Under the pieces are notes generated by a model. The model ran no database searches. It had not been told where the DNA came from and worked only from the letters and a program-made list of their open reading frames with translations. Both the position numbers and the translations under genes were made by a program. Shown one piece after another: positions 42,862 to 52,556 of a stretch of DNA of 64,000 nt (the stretch's first letter is position 1; each line of letters begins with the position of its first letter). Location: positions 496,001 through 560,000 of the forward strand of contig NZ_NPKP01000003.1 of NCBI RefSeq assembly GCF_008329585.1. Direction: 5' to 3'. This stretch comes from Mycolicibacterium sp. P9-22. GTDB lineage: Bacteria > Actinomycetota > Actinomycetes > Mycobacteriales > Mycobacteriaceae.

Positions 42862-44868
42862 ATGCTTGCCGGAATGTCGTTGGGTACCGACCTCAAACGT
42901 TTCTCCCGTGGGGCGATGCCACGCATCGCGCTGGTCACCGTCGTGCTGATGCCGTTGCTGTACGGCGCGATGTACCTGTGGGCGTTCTGGAATCCGTTCG
43001 ACGCGGTGAACAAGGTGCCGGTGGCGCTGGTCAACGAGGACACCGGCACCGTCGTCGACGGTAAGGAACTCGACGCCGGCGCGCAGGTCGCCGACGCGCT
43101 GGTGGACTCGGGTCAGCTGCAACTGCACCAGGTCTCGGCAGCCGAGGCCGCCGACGGGGTGAGCAGCGGTAGGTACTACTTCTCGGTGACCCTGCCGCAG
43201 GACTTCAGCGCCGACGTCGCCTCGCCGTCCGGCGATGCGCCGCAACAGGCCCGCATCGACTTCAAGTTCAACGATGCCAACAACTATCTGGGGTCGATCA
43301 TCGGGCAGAACGCCGCCCGCGAGGTGATCAACCAGGTCAACGCGAGCATCGGGCAACGCACCCTGGAGACGGTGCTGACCGGTCTGACCGACGCCGGCGA
43401 CGGACTGGTCAAGGCCGCCGACGGCGCTCAGCAGCTGGCGTCGGGCAACGCCGAGGCCAACGACGGCGCGCAGCGGCTGGCCGCGGGGGCGGATCAGTTG
43501 ACCGCCGGACTTGTTGTCGCGCGCGACGGTTCGGCGCAGCTGATGGCCGGCACCCGGCAACTGGCCACCAGGGTCGACTCCGCGACCGGCCCGCTGCTGG
43601 AGATGCTGGACCGGGTGGGCGGTCTGCAACTGAATCCCGACGAGGTCGGTCTGCTCGCGCAGCGGCTCAGCTCGGCGGTGCGCTCCACCACCGACCGGGT
43701 CGCCGCGCTGAACATCGATCAGGCCCACGCCGCAGCCATCGTCGACCAGGCGCTCGGGCTGCTGCAGACCAACCCGGACCCGACGGTGCGCCATGCCGGT
43801 GATGTGCTGGCCGGGGCGCAGCGGTTGCTGCGCGCCAACGGTATCGACCCCGCCACCGATGACGGGCTGATCCGGCTGCGGGACAGCGCGTCCCGGCTGG
43901 AAGGCGAACTCGGTGACCCGAACAGCAAGCTTCGAGTGTTCATCACCAGGGCGCTCAACGGCGGTCTGCGCAGCGATGTCGCGGCCCTCAAAGACGGGGT
44001 GGACCGGCTCGACACCGGGGCGCATCAGCTCAACAGCGGTCTGGTGCAACTGGCCAACGGCGGCGGCCAGTTGACCGATGGGGCAACGCAACTGGCCGGC
44101 GGCACGCAGAAACTGGCGGACGGCAGCGCCGAGTTGGCCGGCAAGCTGCAGGAGGGTTCGGCGCAGGTGCCGTCTTGGACGCCGCAGCAGCGCACCGACG
44201 TCGCCCGCACGCTGGCCGCGCCCGTCACCCTCGAACTGCAGACCGACAATCCGGCCTCCACCTTTGGCACCGGTTTCGCGCCGTTCTTCCTGCCGCTGGC
44301 CTTGTTCATCGGCGCGCTCATCATCTGGATGTTGTTGAAACCCATACAGTCCCGGCCGATCGTGCACGGCCTCGGTGCACTGCGGGTGGTGCTGGCCTCG
44401 TATTGGCCGGCGCTGCTGATCGTGGTCTGCCAGGTCTCGGTGATGTATGTGGTGGTGCACTTCGGTGTCGGGCTGCAGGCCAGGTATCCGCTCGCGACGG
44501 TGGCGTTCCTGTTGCTGATCGGCGCGACGTTCCTGGCCATCATCCAGGCGTTCAACGCGTTGTTCGGGGTGTCGGTGGGGCGGGTGGTGACGCTGGCGTT
44601 CCTGATGCTGCAACTGGTGTCGGCGGGCGGCATCTATCCGGTGGAGACGACGGCCAAACCGTTCCAGATACTGCACCCGTTCGACCCGATGACCTATGCC
44701 GTCAACGGGTTACGGCAGACCATCGCCGGCGGGTTCGACTCCCGCATGGTGGTGGCGATCGCGGTGCTCGGTGGACTGCTGGTAGCGGCCCTGGCCGCCA
44801 GTTCGTGGGCGGCGCGCCGGGACCGGCAGTACACGATGGAGAGGTTGAACCCGCCGATCGAGGTCTAG
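42862..44868 (+). CDS. YhgE/Pip domain membrane protein (ABC-2-like)
   Basis: A 668-residue protein: one N-terminal helix (about 22-42), a large external domain including PVALVNEDTGTVVDGKELDAG (the YhgE signature) and repeated QLxxGxxxLxxG segments likely to form a long coiled coil (about 170-210 and 375-430), then five or six C-terminal helices of ABC-2 type (FGTGFAPFFLPLALFIGALIIW ... QILHPFDPMTYAVNGLRQTI). Related proteins include Pip, a phage-infection receptor, and the EsaA family of type VII secretion. Paired with the degenerate ATPase upstream. Its stop forms a CTAG overlap with convergent doxX. Confidence 0.93.
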   Translation: MLAGMSLGTDLKRFSRGAMPRIALVTVVLMPLLYGAMYLWAFWNPFDAVNKVPVALVNEDTGTVVDGKELDAGAQVADALVDSGQLQLHQVSAAEAADGVSSGRYYFSVTLPQDFSADVASPSGDAPQQARIDFKFNDANNYLGSIIGQNAAREVINQVNASIGQRTLETVLTGLTDAGDGLVKAADGAQQLASGNAEANDGAQRLAAGADQLTAGLVVARDGSAQLMAGTRQLATRVDSATGPLLEMLDRVGGLQLNPDEVGLLAQRLSSAVRSTTDRVAALNIDQAHAAAIVDQALGLLQTNPDPTVRHAGDVLAGAQRLLRANGIDPATDDGLIRLRDSASRLEGELGDPNSKLRVFITRALNGGLRSDVAALKDGVDRLDTGAHQLNSGLVQLANGGGQLTDGATQLAGGTQKLADGSAELAGKLQEGSAQVPSWTPQQRTDVARTLAAPVTLELQTDNPASTFGTGFAPFFLPLALFIGALIIWMLLKPIQSRPIVHGLGALRVVLASYWPALLIVVCQVSVMYVVVHFGVGLQARYPLATVAFLLLIGATFLAIIQAFNALFGVSVGRVVTLAFLMLQLVSAGGIYPVETTAKPFQILHPFDPMTYAVNGLRQTIAGGFDSRMVVAIAVLGGLLVAALAASSWAARRDRQYTMERLNPPIEV

Positions 44869-45275
44869 CGGCGCGACACCGCGAGCGGTCCGGGGCCGGT
44901 GAACACCAGCAGCAGGAAGACGAAGCAGTACAGCACCGCACTTTCGCCGCCGTTGTCGATGGGCCAGAAGCCGTCCGGGAAGTGCATCCAGAAGTAGGCG
45001 ACCGCCATCATGCCCGAGGCGAGGAACGCGGCGGCCCTGGTGGCCAGGCCCACGGTGATGAGCAACCCGAGGACAACCTCGAGGACGCCGGCCCACCACG
45101 CCGGCCAGGCGCCGAACGCCACCGGGGAACCGCTGGGGAAGGCGAACAGTTTCGCGGTCCCGTGCATCGCGAACATCAGCCCGACGAGGATGCGGAAGAT
45201 ACCGAGGGCAACACCGGAGTTCGACGCCAGGCGGGCGTCGACCGCGGATGCCGAGCGGACGGTGGAGGTGGACAT
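44865..45275 (-). CDS. DoxX family membrane protein
   Basis: A 136-residue four-helix membrane protein. SGVALGIFRILVGLMFAMHGTAKLFAFP, AWPAWWAGVLEVVLGLLITVGLATRAAAFLASGMMAVAYFWMHFPDGFWPI and NGGESAVLYCFVFLLLVFTGPG match the DoxX family. In mycobacteria DoxX can associate with superoxide dismutase and thiol proteins in redox defence. The ATG at 45275 has an AAAGGG ribosome site; upstream frame extension is noise. It is divergent from the response regulator gene 133 bases away. Confidence 0.92.
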   Translation of the reverse strand: MSTSTVRSASAVDARLASNSGVALGIFRILVGLMFAMHGTAKLFAFPSGSPVAFGAWPAWWAGVLEVVLGLLITVGLATRAAAFLASGMMAVAYFWMHFPDGFWPIDNGGESAVLYCFVFLLLVFTGPGPLAVSRR

Positions 45276-45396
45276 GATGTTCGACCCTTTCGGTGGTGTG
45301 CGGATGGGACCGAGTCTTCTGGCAGGGCAGGCGCGGGGCGCGACTCTCATAGACGATTCAAATGTCGGAGTGGGTGACCCTGGGCCTGACAACGAC

Positions 45397-45402
45397 GACA
45401 AT
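45397..45402 (+). promoter_or_regulatory. -10 box (GACAAT) for leaderless response-regulator gene
   Basis: GACAAT ends 6 bases before the GTG at 45409, with no ribosome site between. The same layout (NACAAT-N6-GTG) occurs at 2384-2396 and 57976-57988. Confidence 0.5.
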
Positions 45403-45408
45403 GGTCCG

Positions 45409-46176
45409 GTGACATCCGCACCGACCGATGGCCAGGGGCCGCGCCGTGCCATCCTCGGTCAGCTGCCGCGGATGTACCGCACCGACGGTTCACCGATCAG
45501 GGTGCTGCTCGTCGATGACGAACGCGCGCTGACCAATCTGATCAGGATGGCCCTGCAATACGAGGGGTGGGAGATCGACGTCGCCCACGACGCCGCCGAG
45601 GCGGTCACCAAATACCGCGCCGCCACCCCCGATCTACTGGTGCTCGACATCATGCTGCCCGATACCGACGGCCTCGGCGTGCTCGCCCAGATCCGGGACT
45701 CGGACACCTACACCCCGACGCTGTTCCTCACCGCCCGGGATTCGGTGGCCGACCGGGTCAACGGGCTGACCGCCGGCGGCGACGATTACATGACCAAACC
45801 GTTCTCGCTGGAAGAACTCGTCGCGCGGCTGCGCGGGTTGCTGCGGCGCACCGCCTATCTGACACCGGCCGCGGACGAATCGCTGACCGTCGGCGACCTC
45901 TCCCTGGACATGGCCAGCCGTGCCGTGACCCGCGGCGGTGAGCAGATCGCGCTGACCTCCACCGAGTTCGACCTGCTGCGGTTCATGATGCGCAATCCGC
46001 GACGGGCGTTGAGCCGCAACGAGATACTGCAACACGTGTGGGACTACGACTTCGGCGGCAAGACCAGCATCGTCGATCTGTATGTGTCGTACCTGCGCAA
46101 GAAGCTCGACACCGACCGACAACCGATGATCCACACCGTGCGCGGGGTGGGCTACCTGCTGCGCGCCGCGCCGTGA
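45409..46176 (+). CDS. Response regulator, OmpR/PhoB family
   Basis: A 255-residue regulator. The receiver domain has VLLVDDERALTN, phosphoacceptor D80 in LLVLDIMLPDTDGLG and K in MTKPF; the output domain is a winged helix (ALTSTEFDLLRFMMRNPRRALSRNEILQHVWDYDFGGKTSIVDLYVSYLRKKLDT). GTG 45409 is chosen from the -10 spacing. It has an N-terminal tail of about 28 residues before the receiver, as in some mycobacterial OmpR regulators. Its TGA overlaps the kinase's GTG start (GTGA). I do not assign it to a named mycobacterial pair; a TrcR/TcrX-like role is possible. Confidence 0.9.
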   Translation: MTSAPTDGQGPRRAILGQLPRMYRTDGSPIRVLLVDDERALTNLIRMALQYEGWEIDVAHDAAEAVTKYRAATPDLLVLDIMLPDTDGLGVLAQIRDSDTYTPTLFLTARDSVADRVNGLTAGGDDYMTKPFSLEELVARLRGLLRRTAYLTPAADESLTVGDLSLDMASRAVTRGGEQIALTSTEFDLLRFMMRNPRRALSRNEILQHVWDYDFGGKTSIVDLYVSYLRKKLDTDRQPMIHTVRGVGYLLRAAP

Positions 46177-47669
46177 CGCGCATCTGGCGCAGCTGGACTC
46201 TGCTCAAGCAGCTGGTGGTCGGCGTCTCGGTGGTGGTGATGCTCGCGGTGGCCACCATCGGCGCGGCGTCGGTGGTGACGCTGCGGTCCTCGGTGTTGGG
46301 CATCATCGACGCCCAACTGGCGGGCGCCGCGCAGGGCTGCGTCAGTTCGGTGATCAAGTACCGCAGCACGCCCGGGCCGAGCGGTCAGCTGCCCGCCCCG
46401 GGTGCCATGAAGCCGCTGGTGAATCTGATCGGGCAGGCGCCGGGCAACGTCGTCGTCCTGATCCAGGGCGGGCGGGCCGTCGATTCGGCGCACTTCGGCG
46501 ACGGAGATGCCGAGCAGGCTCCGGCCGAAGCCGTCGCCCGGATCGCCAACATGGCGTGGACCGATCCGCAGCCGCGCAGCGTGGAGCTGCCCGGTCTGGG
46601 CTGGTACCGGATGGTCGGGCGCCCCGGAGAAGGGAACGAGGTCCTGGTCACCGGGGTGTCGCGCACCCCGGCCTGGGAGGCGATGATCCGCGAGACGGCG
46701 GTGGTCTCCGGTATGACGCTGCTGGCGCTGGTGGTCACCGCGCTGAGCACGCTGGCCATCGTGCGGTTCACGCTGCGTCCGCTGCACCGGGTGTCGGCGA
46801 CCGCCGCGGAGGTGGCCGCGCTGCCGCTGGACCGCGACAATTACGCCATCTCCCCGCGGGTGCCCGTGAGTGACACCGATCCGCGCACCGAGGTCGGGCA
46901 GGTCGGCGCCACCCTGAACACCCTGCTCGATCACGTCGAACAGGCCCTGTCCGATGTCGCCGCATCGGATCGCCGGATGCGGCAGTTCATCACCGACGCC
47001 AGCCATGAGTTGCGCACCCCGCTGGCGGCCATTCACGGTTACGCCGAGTTGACCCGGCAGGACAGCGCATCGCTGCCCAAGATGACGGAGTATGCCCTGG
47101 CCCGGATCGAGGGTGAGGCGAGCCGGATGACGACACTGGTCGCCGACCTGCTGCTGCTGGCCCGCCTCGATGAAGGTCAGGACCTGGACCGCACCGAGGT
47201 CGACCTCACCGACCTCACGGTCGACGCGGTCAACGACGCGGCGGTGTCCGCGCCGTCGCACCGCTGGCTGGTCGACGTGCCCGACCATCCGGTGTGGGTG
47301 CTCGGTGACCGGGCCCGGCTGCACCAGACGGTCGCGAACCTGCTGTCCAACGCCCGGGTGCACACCCCGGAGGGCATCACCGTGCAGACGACGATCGTGG
47401 CCGGCCCCACTCATGTCGAGCTGAGGGTTTCCGATGACGGACCGGGTATCGACGCAGACCTGCTGCCGCACCTCTTCGAACGATTCGTGCGCGCCGACAA
47501 GTCCCGGTCCCGGGAAGCGGGCAGTTTCGGTCTCGGCCTATCCATCGTGTCGTCGATCGTGGAGGCGCACGGCGGCACGATCGACGCCCAATCGAATTCG
47601 GAGCGAACGAGTTTCAGTATCCGCCTGCCGACCGTCGCGTCGCCGGCCTACAGCCCGATACGCCGGTAA
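46173..47669 (+). CDS. Sensor histidine kinase
   Basis: A 498-residue membrane kinase partner of the preceding regulator. First helix about 12-36, external sensor about 37-175, second helix about 178-200, HAMP, phosphoacceptor H278 in ITDASHELRTPLAAIHGYAEL, and ATPase motifs NLLSNARVHTP, DDGPGI and GSFGLGLSIV. The external sensor contains a Cys (C56) and no familiar ligand-binding motif. The 3' end overlaps convergent accD3 by 22 bases. Confidence 0.92.
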   Translation: MTRIWRSWTLLKQLVVGVSVVVMLAVATIGAASVVTLRSSVLGIIDAQLAGAAQGCVSSVIKYRSTPGPSGQLPAPGAMKPLVNLIGQAPGNVVVLIQGGRAVDSAHFGDGDAEQAPAEAVARIANMAWTDPQPRSVELPGLGWYRMVGRPGEGNEVLVTGVSRTPAWEAMIRETAVVSGMTLLALVVTALSTLAIVRFTLRPLHRVSATAAEVAALPLDRDNYAISPRVPVSDTDPRTEVGQVGATLNTLLDHVEQALSDVAASDRRMRQFITDASHELRTPLAAIHGYAELTRQDSASLPKMTEYALARIEGEASRMTTLVADLLLLARLDEGQDLDRTEVDLTDLTVDAVNDAAVSAPSHRWLVDVPDHPVWVLGDRARLHQTVANLLSNARVHTPEGITVQTTIVAGPTHVELRVSDDGPGIDADLLPHLFERFVRADKSRSREAGSFGLGLSIVSSIVEAHGGTIDAQSNSERTSFSIRLPTVASPAYSPIRR

Positions 47670-49105
47670 CGATGCAGCCGGGTGCCGACCCGCTCGATAT
47701 CGGACATGGAGCGCAGCCGGTACAACTCGCCGGCGATGGAGGCCGACAAGCGCGCGGTGAACGCCATCGGTTCGTCCGCCGCATCGGGTTGTTCGGGGAC
47801 GATGACGTCCACGATCCCGTTGCGCAGCAGATCAGCCGAGCGGATGCCTTGTGCGGCAGACAGTTCCGGTGCATGGTCGGTGTCGCGGAACACGATGGCG
47901 CTGGCACCTTCCGGCGGCAGCGGCGCCAGCCAGCCGTGCTGGGCGGCCAGCACCCGGTCGGCGGGCACCATCGCCAGCGCCGGACCACCGCTGCCCTGGC
48001 CGAGCAGCACCGACACCGTCGGGACCTCGAGTGTCACCAATTCGGCCAGACAACGCGCGATCTCACCGGCCAGGCCGTCCTGCTCGGCGTCGACCGACAG
48101 CGCCGGGCCTGCGGTATCGATGAACGAGACCAGCGGTAACCGCAGACCGGCGGCCAGCGCCATTCCGCGGCGGGCCTCGCGCAGCGCCTCCGGGCCGAGC
48201 ATGCCGAGCCGGCGCTGGCCGAGCACCACCGCGGGCTGACCGCCGAACCGGGCCAGCGCCAGCAGCGTCTGACCGGAACTGGTGTTGGTCGCGCTCAGCA
48301 CCACCGGGTCCGTGGCGCCGTGCCGCAGCACGTACTCGGCGCCGGGACGGTCGGGCCGTCGGGAGGCCAGCACCGAATCCCAGGCCGGGATGTCGTCCGG
48401 GGGGCCGACGAGTTCGGGAGCCGCCGGCGGCGGGCCGGGCGGATCGAGGATCACCGCCAGCGTGCGGTTGAGCACCGACCGCAGCGCCTCCAGCGGCACC
48501 ACCCCGTCGATGACGCCGTGCCGGTAAAGGTTCTCCGCGGTCTGCACGCCGGACGGGAACTTCTCGCCGTAGAGGTGCTCGTAGACCCGGGGACCCAGGA
48601 AGCCGATCAGCGCGCCGGGCTCGGCGGCGGTGACGTGTCCGAGCGAACCCCACGAGGCGAACACCCCGCCGGTGGTCGGGTGGCGCAGATAGACGATGTA
48701 GGGCAGATGCTCGCGCTTGTGCAGCTCGACGGCGGCGGCGATCTTCACCATCTGCAGGAAGGCCACGGTGCCCTCCTGCATGCGGGTGCCACCGGAGGCG
48801 GGGGAGGCCAGCAACGGCAACCGCTCGGCGGTGGCACGGGTGATCGCCGCGGTGATCCGCTCGGCCGCGGCCACCCCGATCGACCCGGCAAGGAAGTCGA
48901 ACTCGCAGGCCAGCACGGCCACCCGGCGGCCGAACACGGTGCCCTCACCGGTCAGCACCGACTCATCCAGACCCGATTTCTCGGCTGCCGCGGCCAGTTC
49001 GGCGCGGTAGGAATCGGACTGGGCAACCTGCAGGGGTGCGCTGTCCCAACTGTGGAAGGACCCCTCGTCGAGGACGGCATCACGTAGTGCCAGCGCGCTG
49101 CTCAC
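47648..49105 (-). CDS. accD3: Acyl-CoA carboxylase carboxyltransferase beta-type subunit AccD3
   Basis: A 485-residue carboxyltransferase resembling AccD3 of M. tuberculosis, with both crotonase-fold halves ([71 protein letters not shown]). AccD3 lies outside the well-defined AccD4-6 complexes and its acyl substrate is not firmly established. In M. tuberculosis it is next to prrA and echA6, whereas here about 27 kb separates it from prrA. Start GTG 49105 is 26 bases from the divergent echA6 start. Confidence 0.92.
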   Translation of the reverse strand: MSSALALRDAVLDEGSFHSWDSAPLQVAQSDSYRAELAAAAEKSGLDESVLTGEGTVFGRRVAVLACEFDFLAGSIGVAAAERITAAITRATAERLPLLASPASGGTRMQEGTVAFLQMVKIAAAVELHKREHLPYIVYLRHPTTGGVFASWGSLGHVTAAEPGALIGFLGPRVYEHLYGEKFPSGVQTAENLYRHGVIDGVVPLEALRSVLNRTLAVILDPPGPPPAAPELVGPPDDIPAWDSVLASRRPDRPGAEYVLRHGATDPVVLSATNTSSGQTLLALARFGGQPAVVLGQRRLGMLGPEALREARRGMALAAGLRLPLVSFIDTAGPALSVDAEQDGLAGEIARCLAELVTLEVPTVSVLLGQGSGGPALAMVPADRVLAAQHGWLAPLPPEGASAIVFRDTDHAPELSAAQGIRSADLLRNGIVDVIVPEQPDAADEPMAFTARLSASIAGELYRLRSMSDIERVGTRLHRYRRIGL

Positions 49106-49118
49106 AGGAGAAGGCTAA

Positions 49119-49124
49119 TAGGCT
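49119..49124 (+). promoter_or_regulatory. -10 box (TAGGCT) for leaderless echA6
   Basis: TAGGCT ends 7 bases before the echA6 ATG and there is no ribosome site, the standard geometry for leaderless mycobacterial genes. Confidence 0.6.
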
Positions 49125-49131
49125 GGGGTCC

Positions 49132-49866
49132 ATGATTGGAGTGACCCGCGACGGCAACGTCGTCACCCTGGAAATGCAGCGCCCCGAGCGCCGCAATGCA
49201 CTCAACGCCGCGCTCGTCGATGGCTTGCGTGAAGAGATCGAGAAGGCCGCCGTTTCCGACGCCCGCGCCATCGTGCTGACCGGACAGGGTTCGGTGTTCA
49301 GCGCCGGCGCCGATCTGTCCGACGCGCAGGGCGTGGCACAGGAACTGCCCGACAAGATCACCGCCTTGAATCTGGCCATCGATGGCAGCCCGGTGCCGGT
49401 CGTCGCCGCGCTCAACGGGCCGGCCATCGGGGCCGGGGTCATCCTGTCGATGATCTGCGACCTGCGCGTCGCCGTGGCCGGCACCTACTTCCAATTCCCG
49501 ATCGCCAAGTACGGGCTGGCGCTCGACAACTGGTCGATCCGCCGGCTGGTGTCCCTGGTAGGGCACGGCCGGGCCCGCGCCATGCTGATCGCCGCCGAGC
49601 GTCTCGACCTCGACACCGCGGCACAAACCGGCATGGTCAACCGGGTCGGCGACCTCGCCGAGGCGCAGGCCTGGGCCACCGAGATCGCCGGCTACGCGCC
49701 GCTCTCGGTGGCGCATTCCAAGCGCGTCCTCAACGATGACGGTGCCTACGAGGAACCATGGCCGGCGCACAAGGAGGGCTTCGACAAGGCCTGGGCCAGT
49801 CCGGATGTCATCGAGGCCCAGGTGGCGCGGCTCGAGAAGCGCGCCCCGAACTTCTTCGGCGCCTGA
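49132..49866 (+). CDS. echA6: EchA6, crotonase-fold acyl-CoA-binding protein
   Basis: A 244-residue enoyl-CoA hydratase/isomerase-fold protein matching M. tuberculosis EchA6 ([93 protein letters not shown]). The usual catalytic glutamates of true hydratases are not seen at the expected places, in line with reports that EchA6 carries acyl-CoA into FAS-II and mycolic acid synthesis rather than hydrating it; it is a known drug target. It is divergent from accD3 and overlaps the next gene by one base (TGATG). Confidence 0.94.
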   Translation: MIGVTRDGNVVTLEMQRPERRNALNAALVDGLREEIEKAAVSDARAIVLTGQGSVFSAGADLSDAQGVAQELPDKITALNLAIDGSPVPVVAALNGPAIGAGVILSMICDLRVAVAGTYFQFPIAKYGLALDNWSIRRLVSLVGHGRARAMLIAAERLDLDTAAQTGMVNRVGDLAEAQAWATEIAGYAPLSVAHSKRVLNDDGAYEEPWPAHKEGFDKAWASPDVIEAQVARLEKRAPNFFGA

Positions 49867-50960
49867 TGTTCGCGCAGGCGGCCCGGGTGCTGGGCGGTAC
49901 CGCGGCGGTGGTGGCCGGCGGCTGGCTGCTGCGGGCGGTGCAGGGTGCGCCGTCGGCGCTCGGCGCCGTCGACATCGGCCCGGAGGCCAAGAAGTCGCCC
50001 AATTACGACAAGGGTGTCTTCGTCAACCGGGAGCCGGCGTCACAGGCGCAGCTGACCAGGGCCGATCAATTCGCGCTGGTGCGCGACATCCTGACCGGCG
50101 GTCAGCAGCAGCGCCCGCCCCGGGAAATCCCGCTGGTCCGCCCGCCCGTGGGCGTGCCGCCCGCGGATCTGGCGGTCACCTGGTACGGGCATTCGTCGGC
50201 GCTCATCGAGGTCGACGGCTACCGGGTGCTGGCCGATCCGGTGTGGAGCCAACGGTGTTCCCCGTCCCGGGTGATCGGACCGCAGCGTCTGCACCCGGTG
50301 CCCGCCGAACTCGACGAGCTGCCCGCGATCGACGCGGTGATCATCAGCCACGACCACTACGACCACCTCGACATCGACACCATCAAGGCACTCGCCCGCA
50401 CTCAGCGCGCCAAGTTCTACGTGCCGCTCGGAATCGGTGCGCACCTGCGCGCCTGGGGTCTGCCGCCGGACCGGATCGTCGAACTGGACTGGGATGAGGG
50501 CGCAGAGCTCGGCTCGCTGCGCCTGGTGTGCACGCCGGCGCGGCATTTCTCCGGCCGCTTCCTGACCCGCAATGTGACGCTGTGGTCGTCCTGGGCGGTG
50601 ATCGGGCCGCGGCACCGGGTTTTCTTCGGCGGCGACACCGGCTACACGGCCGGCTTCGCCGGGATCGGGGACGCCTACGGGCCGTTCGACCTGACCCTCA
50701 TGCCGATCGGCGCGTACCACCCGGGCTGGCCGGACATCCACATGAACCCGGAGGAGGCCGTGCGCGCACACCGCGACGTCACCGACACCGGGCTGCTGGT
50801 GCCGATCCACTGGGCGACGTTCCGGCTGGCACCGCACCCGTGGTCGGAGCCGGTGGAGCGGATGCTGCGGGCCGCGGCTGCCGAGGGGGTGCCGGTGGCG
50901 ACGCCGAAACCGGGTGAGCTGGTGAGCGCATCCACGATCAACCCATGGTGGCGGGACTGA
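49866..50960 (+). CDS. MBL-fold hydrolase, Rv0906-like (NAPE-PLD-like)
   Basis: A 364-residue metallohydrolase. A hydrophobic N-terminus (about residues 5-25) may be a membrane anchor or signal. The zinc motif is H162-D-H164-Y-D166-H167 (ISHDHYDHLD), with later ligands in PARHFSGR, GGDTGYT and PIHW. The pattern matches outer-membrane/phospholipase-D-type MBL proteins such as NAPE-PLD and Rv0906. Overlap with echA6 by one base (TGATG) suggests coupling and a lipid-related role. Confidence 0.92.
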   Translation: MFAQAARVLGGTAAVVAGGWLLRAVQGAPSALGAVDIGPEAKKSPNYDKGVFVNREPASQAQLTRADQFALVRDILTGGQQQRPPREIPLVRPPVGVPPADLAVTWYGHSSALIEVDGYRVLADPVWSQRCSPSRVIGPQRLHPVPAELDELPAIDAVIISHDHYDHLDIDTIKALARTQRAKFYVPLGIGAHLRAWGLPPDRIVELDWDEGAELGSLRLVCTPARHFSGRFLTRNVTLWSSWAVIGPRHRVFFGGDTGYTAGFAGIGDAYGPFDLTLMPIGAYHPGWPDIHMNPEEAVRAHRDVTDTGLLVPIHWATFRLAPHPWSEPVERMLRAAAAEGVPVATPKPGELVSASTINPWWRD

Positions 50961-50965
50961 ACCGA

Positions 50966-50971
50966 TAGCGT
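50966..50971 (+). promoter_or_regulatory. -10 box (TAGCGT) before the Rv0907-like gene
   Basis: TAGCGT ends 7 bases before the GTG at 50979 with no ribosome site; likely a leaderless transcript separate from the upstream gene. Confidence 0.55.
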
Positions 50972-50978
50972 TGACGCC

Positions 50979-52556
50979 GTGAGACTGATCTTGAGCATCG
51001 GCGCGGCTGCCGTACTGCTGGCCGGATGCGGGGCCACGGACACGGCGCAGCCCAGCGGCCCACCCGAAACACCGGCCGCGTCCCCGTCCGCCCCGGTACC
51101 GCCGCCACTGGTTCCGGCGATGCCGTTGCCGGACAACGCCGTCGAGAACGCGGTCGCGAAACTCGACGACATGGCCGCCGAGTTGCTCAAGACATCAGGG
51201 GTACCCGGCCTGGCGGTCGCCGTCGTGCACCACGGAAAAACGGTCTACGCCAAGGGTTTCGGTGTCCGCGATGTGCGCACCGACGAAGCGGTGGACCCGG
51301 ACACCGTTTTTCAGCTCGCCTCGCTGTCCAAACCGGTGAGCGCCACCGTGGCGGCCCGCCAGGTCGACAATCAGACCATCGGCTGGGACACCCCCGTCGT
51401 AGACGAACTGCCGTGGTTCGCGCTGTCGGATCCGGCCGTCACCAGGATGCTCACCATCGGTGACCTCTTCGCGCACCGGTCCGGGCTGCCCGACCATTCC
51501 GGCGATCAGCTCGAAGACATCGGCTTCGACCGCCGTGCCGTGCTGGAGAAGCTGCGCCAGCTGCCACTGGATCCGTTCCGGATCTCATACGCCTACACCA
51601 ACTTCGGGTTCACCGCGGGCGCCGAAGCGGTATCGGCCGCGGCCGGTCAGCCCTGGGAGCGGCTGGCGCAGGAATCGCTGTTCGGTCCGCTCGGCATGAA
51701 CTCCACGAGCTACCGCTTCGCCGACTACGAGACCAGATCCAACCGGGCCGTCGGGCACATCCGGGTCGCTCCCGGCGACTATCAGCCGCGCTACGTCCGC
51801 AACGCCGATCAGCAGGCGCCCGCGGGCGGTGCGAGTTCGTCGGTCAACGACATGACGCGCTGGATGTCGATGGTGCTGGCCGAGGGCAAGCTGGCGGACC
51901 GTCAGTTGATCGACACCGCCGCGCTGCTGCCCGCCCTCACCCCGCAGGTGGTGTCCAGCCGCGGCGCCGAGCCGGCCATGCGGTCGGGCTTCTACGGCTA
52001 CGGGTTCAACGTCGGCACCACCTCGGGCGCGCGCACCGAGCTCAGCCATTCCGGCGCCTTCGAACTCGGCGCCGGGACCAACGTGCTCATGCTGCCTTCG
52101 GCCGATGTCGGGATCATCGCCCTGACCAACGGGACGATGTCGGGTGTGCCCGAGGCGCTGACCGCGCAGTTCGCCGATCTGGTGCAGTTCGGCGAGATCC
52201 GGGAACCCTGGTACGAGCTGTACAGCTCCAAGCTGCTGCCGATGAGCGACCCGGTCGGCTCGCTGGTCGGTGCGCAACCGGTCGCCGATCCCAATCCGGC
52301 ACAACCACTGTCGAGCTACGCCGGCACCTACCGCAACGAGTTCTGGGGACCCGCAGAGGTGTCCGAACGCGACGGCAAGCTGGTGCTCGGGCTCGGTCCG
52401 CGCGGGGACACCTTCGAGCTGACACATCGGGACGGCAACGTGTTCACCTTCACGCCGGTCACCGAGAACGCCCCACCGGGAACGATTTCGGCCGCCACCT
52501 TCGACGGCGCGAAGCTGACGTTGGAGTACTACGACGACGGGGTGTTCACCAAGTGA
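50979..52556 (+). CDS. Beta-lactamase-family lipoprotein, Rv0907-like
   Basis: A 525-residue exported serine hydrolase. Signal peptide with lipobox LLAGC (C17), a proline/serine-rich linker to about 55, then the class C-like domain with S115-L-S-K118 ([12 protein letters not shown]) and Y-T-N (SYAYTNFG), and a C-terminal lipocalin-like domain ([26 protein letters not shown]). It would be anchored outside the membrane and hydrolyse peptidoglycan-like or ester substrates. It overlaps ctpE by 4 bases (GTGA). Confidence 0.93.
   Translation: MRLILSIGAAAVLLAGCGATDTAQPSGPPETPAASPSAPVPPPLVPAMPLPDNAVENAVAKLDDMAAELLKTSGVPGLAVAVVHHGKTVYAKGFGVRDVRTDEAVDPDTVFQLASLSKPVSATVAARQVDNQTIGWDTPVVDELPWFALSDPAVTRMLTIGDLFAHRSGLPDHSGDQLEDIGFDRRAVLEKLRQLPLDPFRISYAYTNFGFTAGAEAVSAAAGQPWERLAQESLFGPLGMNSTSYRFADYETRSNRAVGHIRVAPGDYQPRYVRNADQQAPAGGASSSVNDMTRWMSMVLAEGKLADRQLIDTAALLPALTPQVVSSRGAEPAMRSGFYGYGFNVGTTSGARTELSHSGAFELGAGTNVLMLPSADVGIIALTNGTMSGVPEALTAQFADLVQFGEIREPWYELYSSKLLPMSDPVGSLVGAQPVADPNPAQPLSSYAGTYRNEFWGPAEVSERDGKLVLGLGPRGDTFELTHRDGNVFTFTPVTENAPPGTISAATFDGAKLTLEYYDDGVFTK

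Noticed and set aside
46152..47471. Long minus-strand frame over the histidine kinase
   Set aside because: Antisense composition; the plus-strand kinase shows H, N and G boxes.
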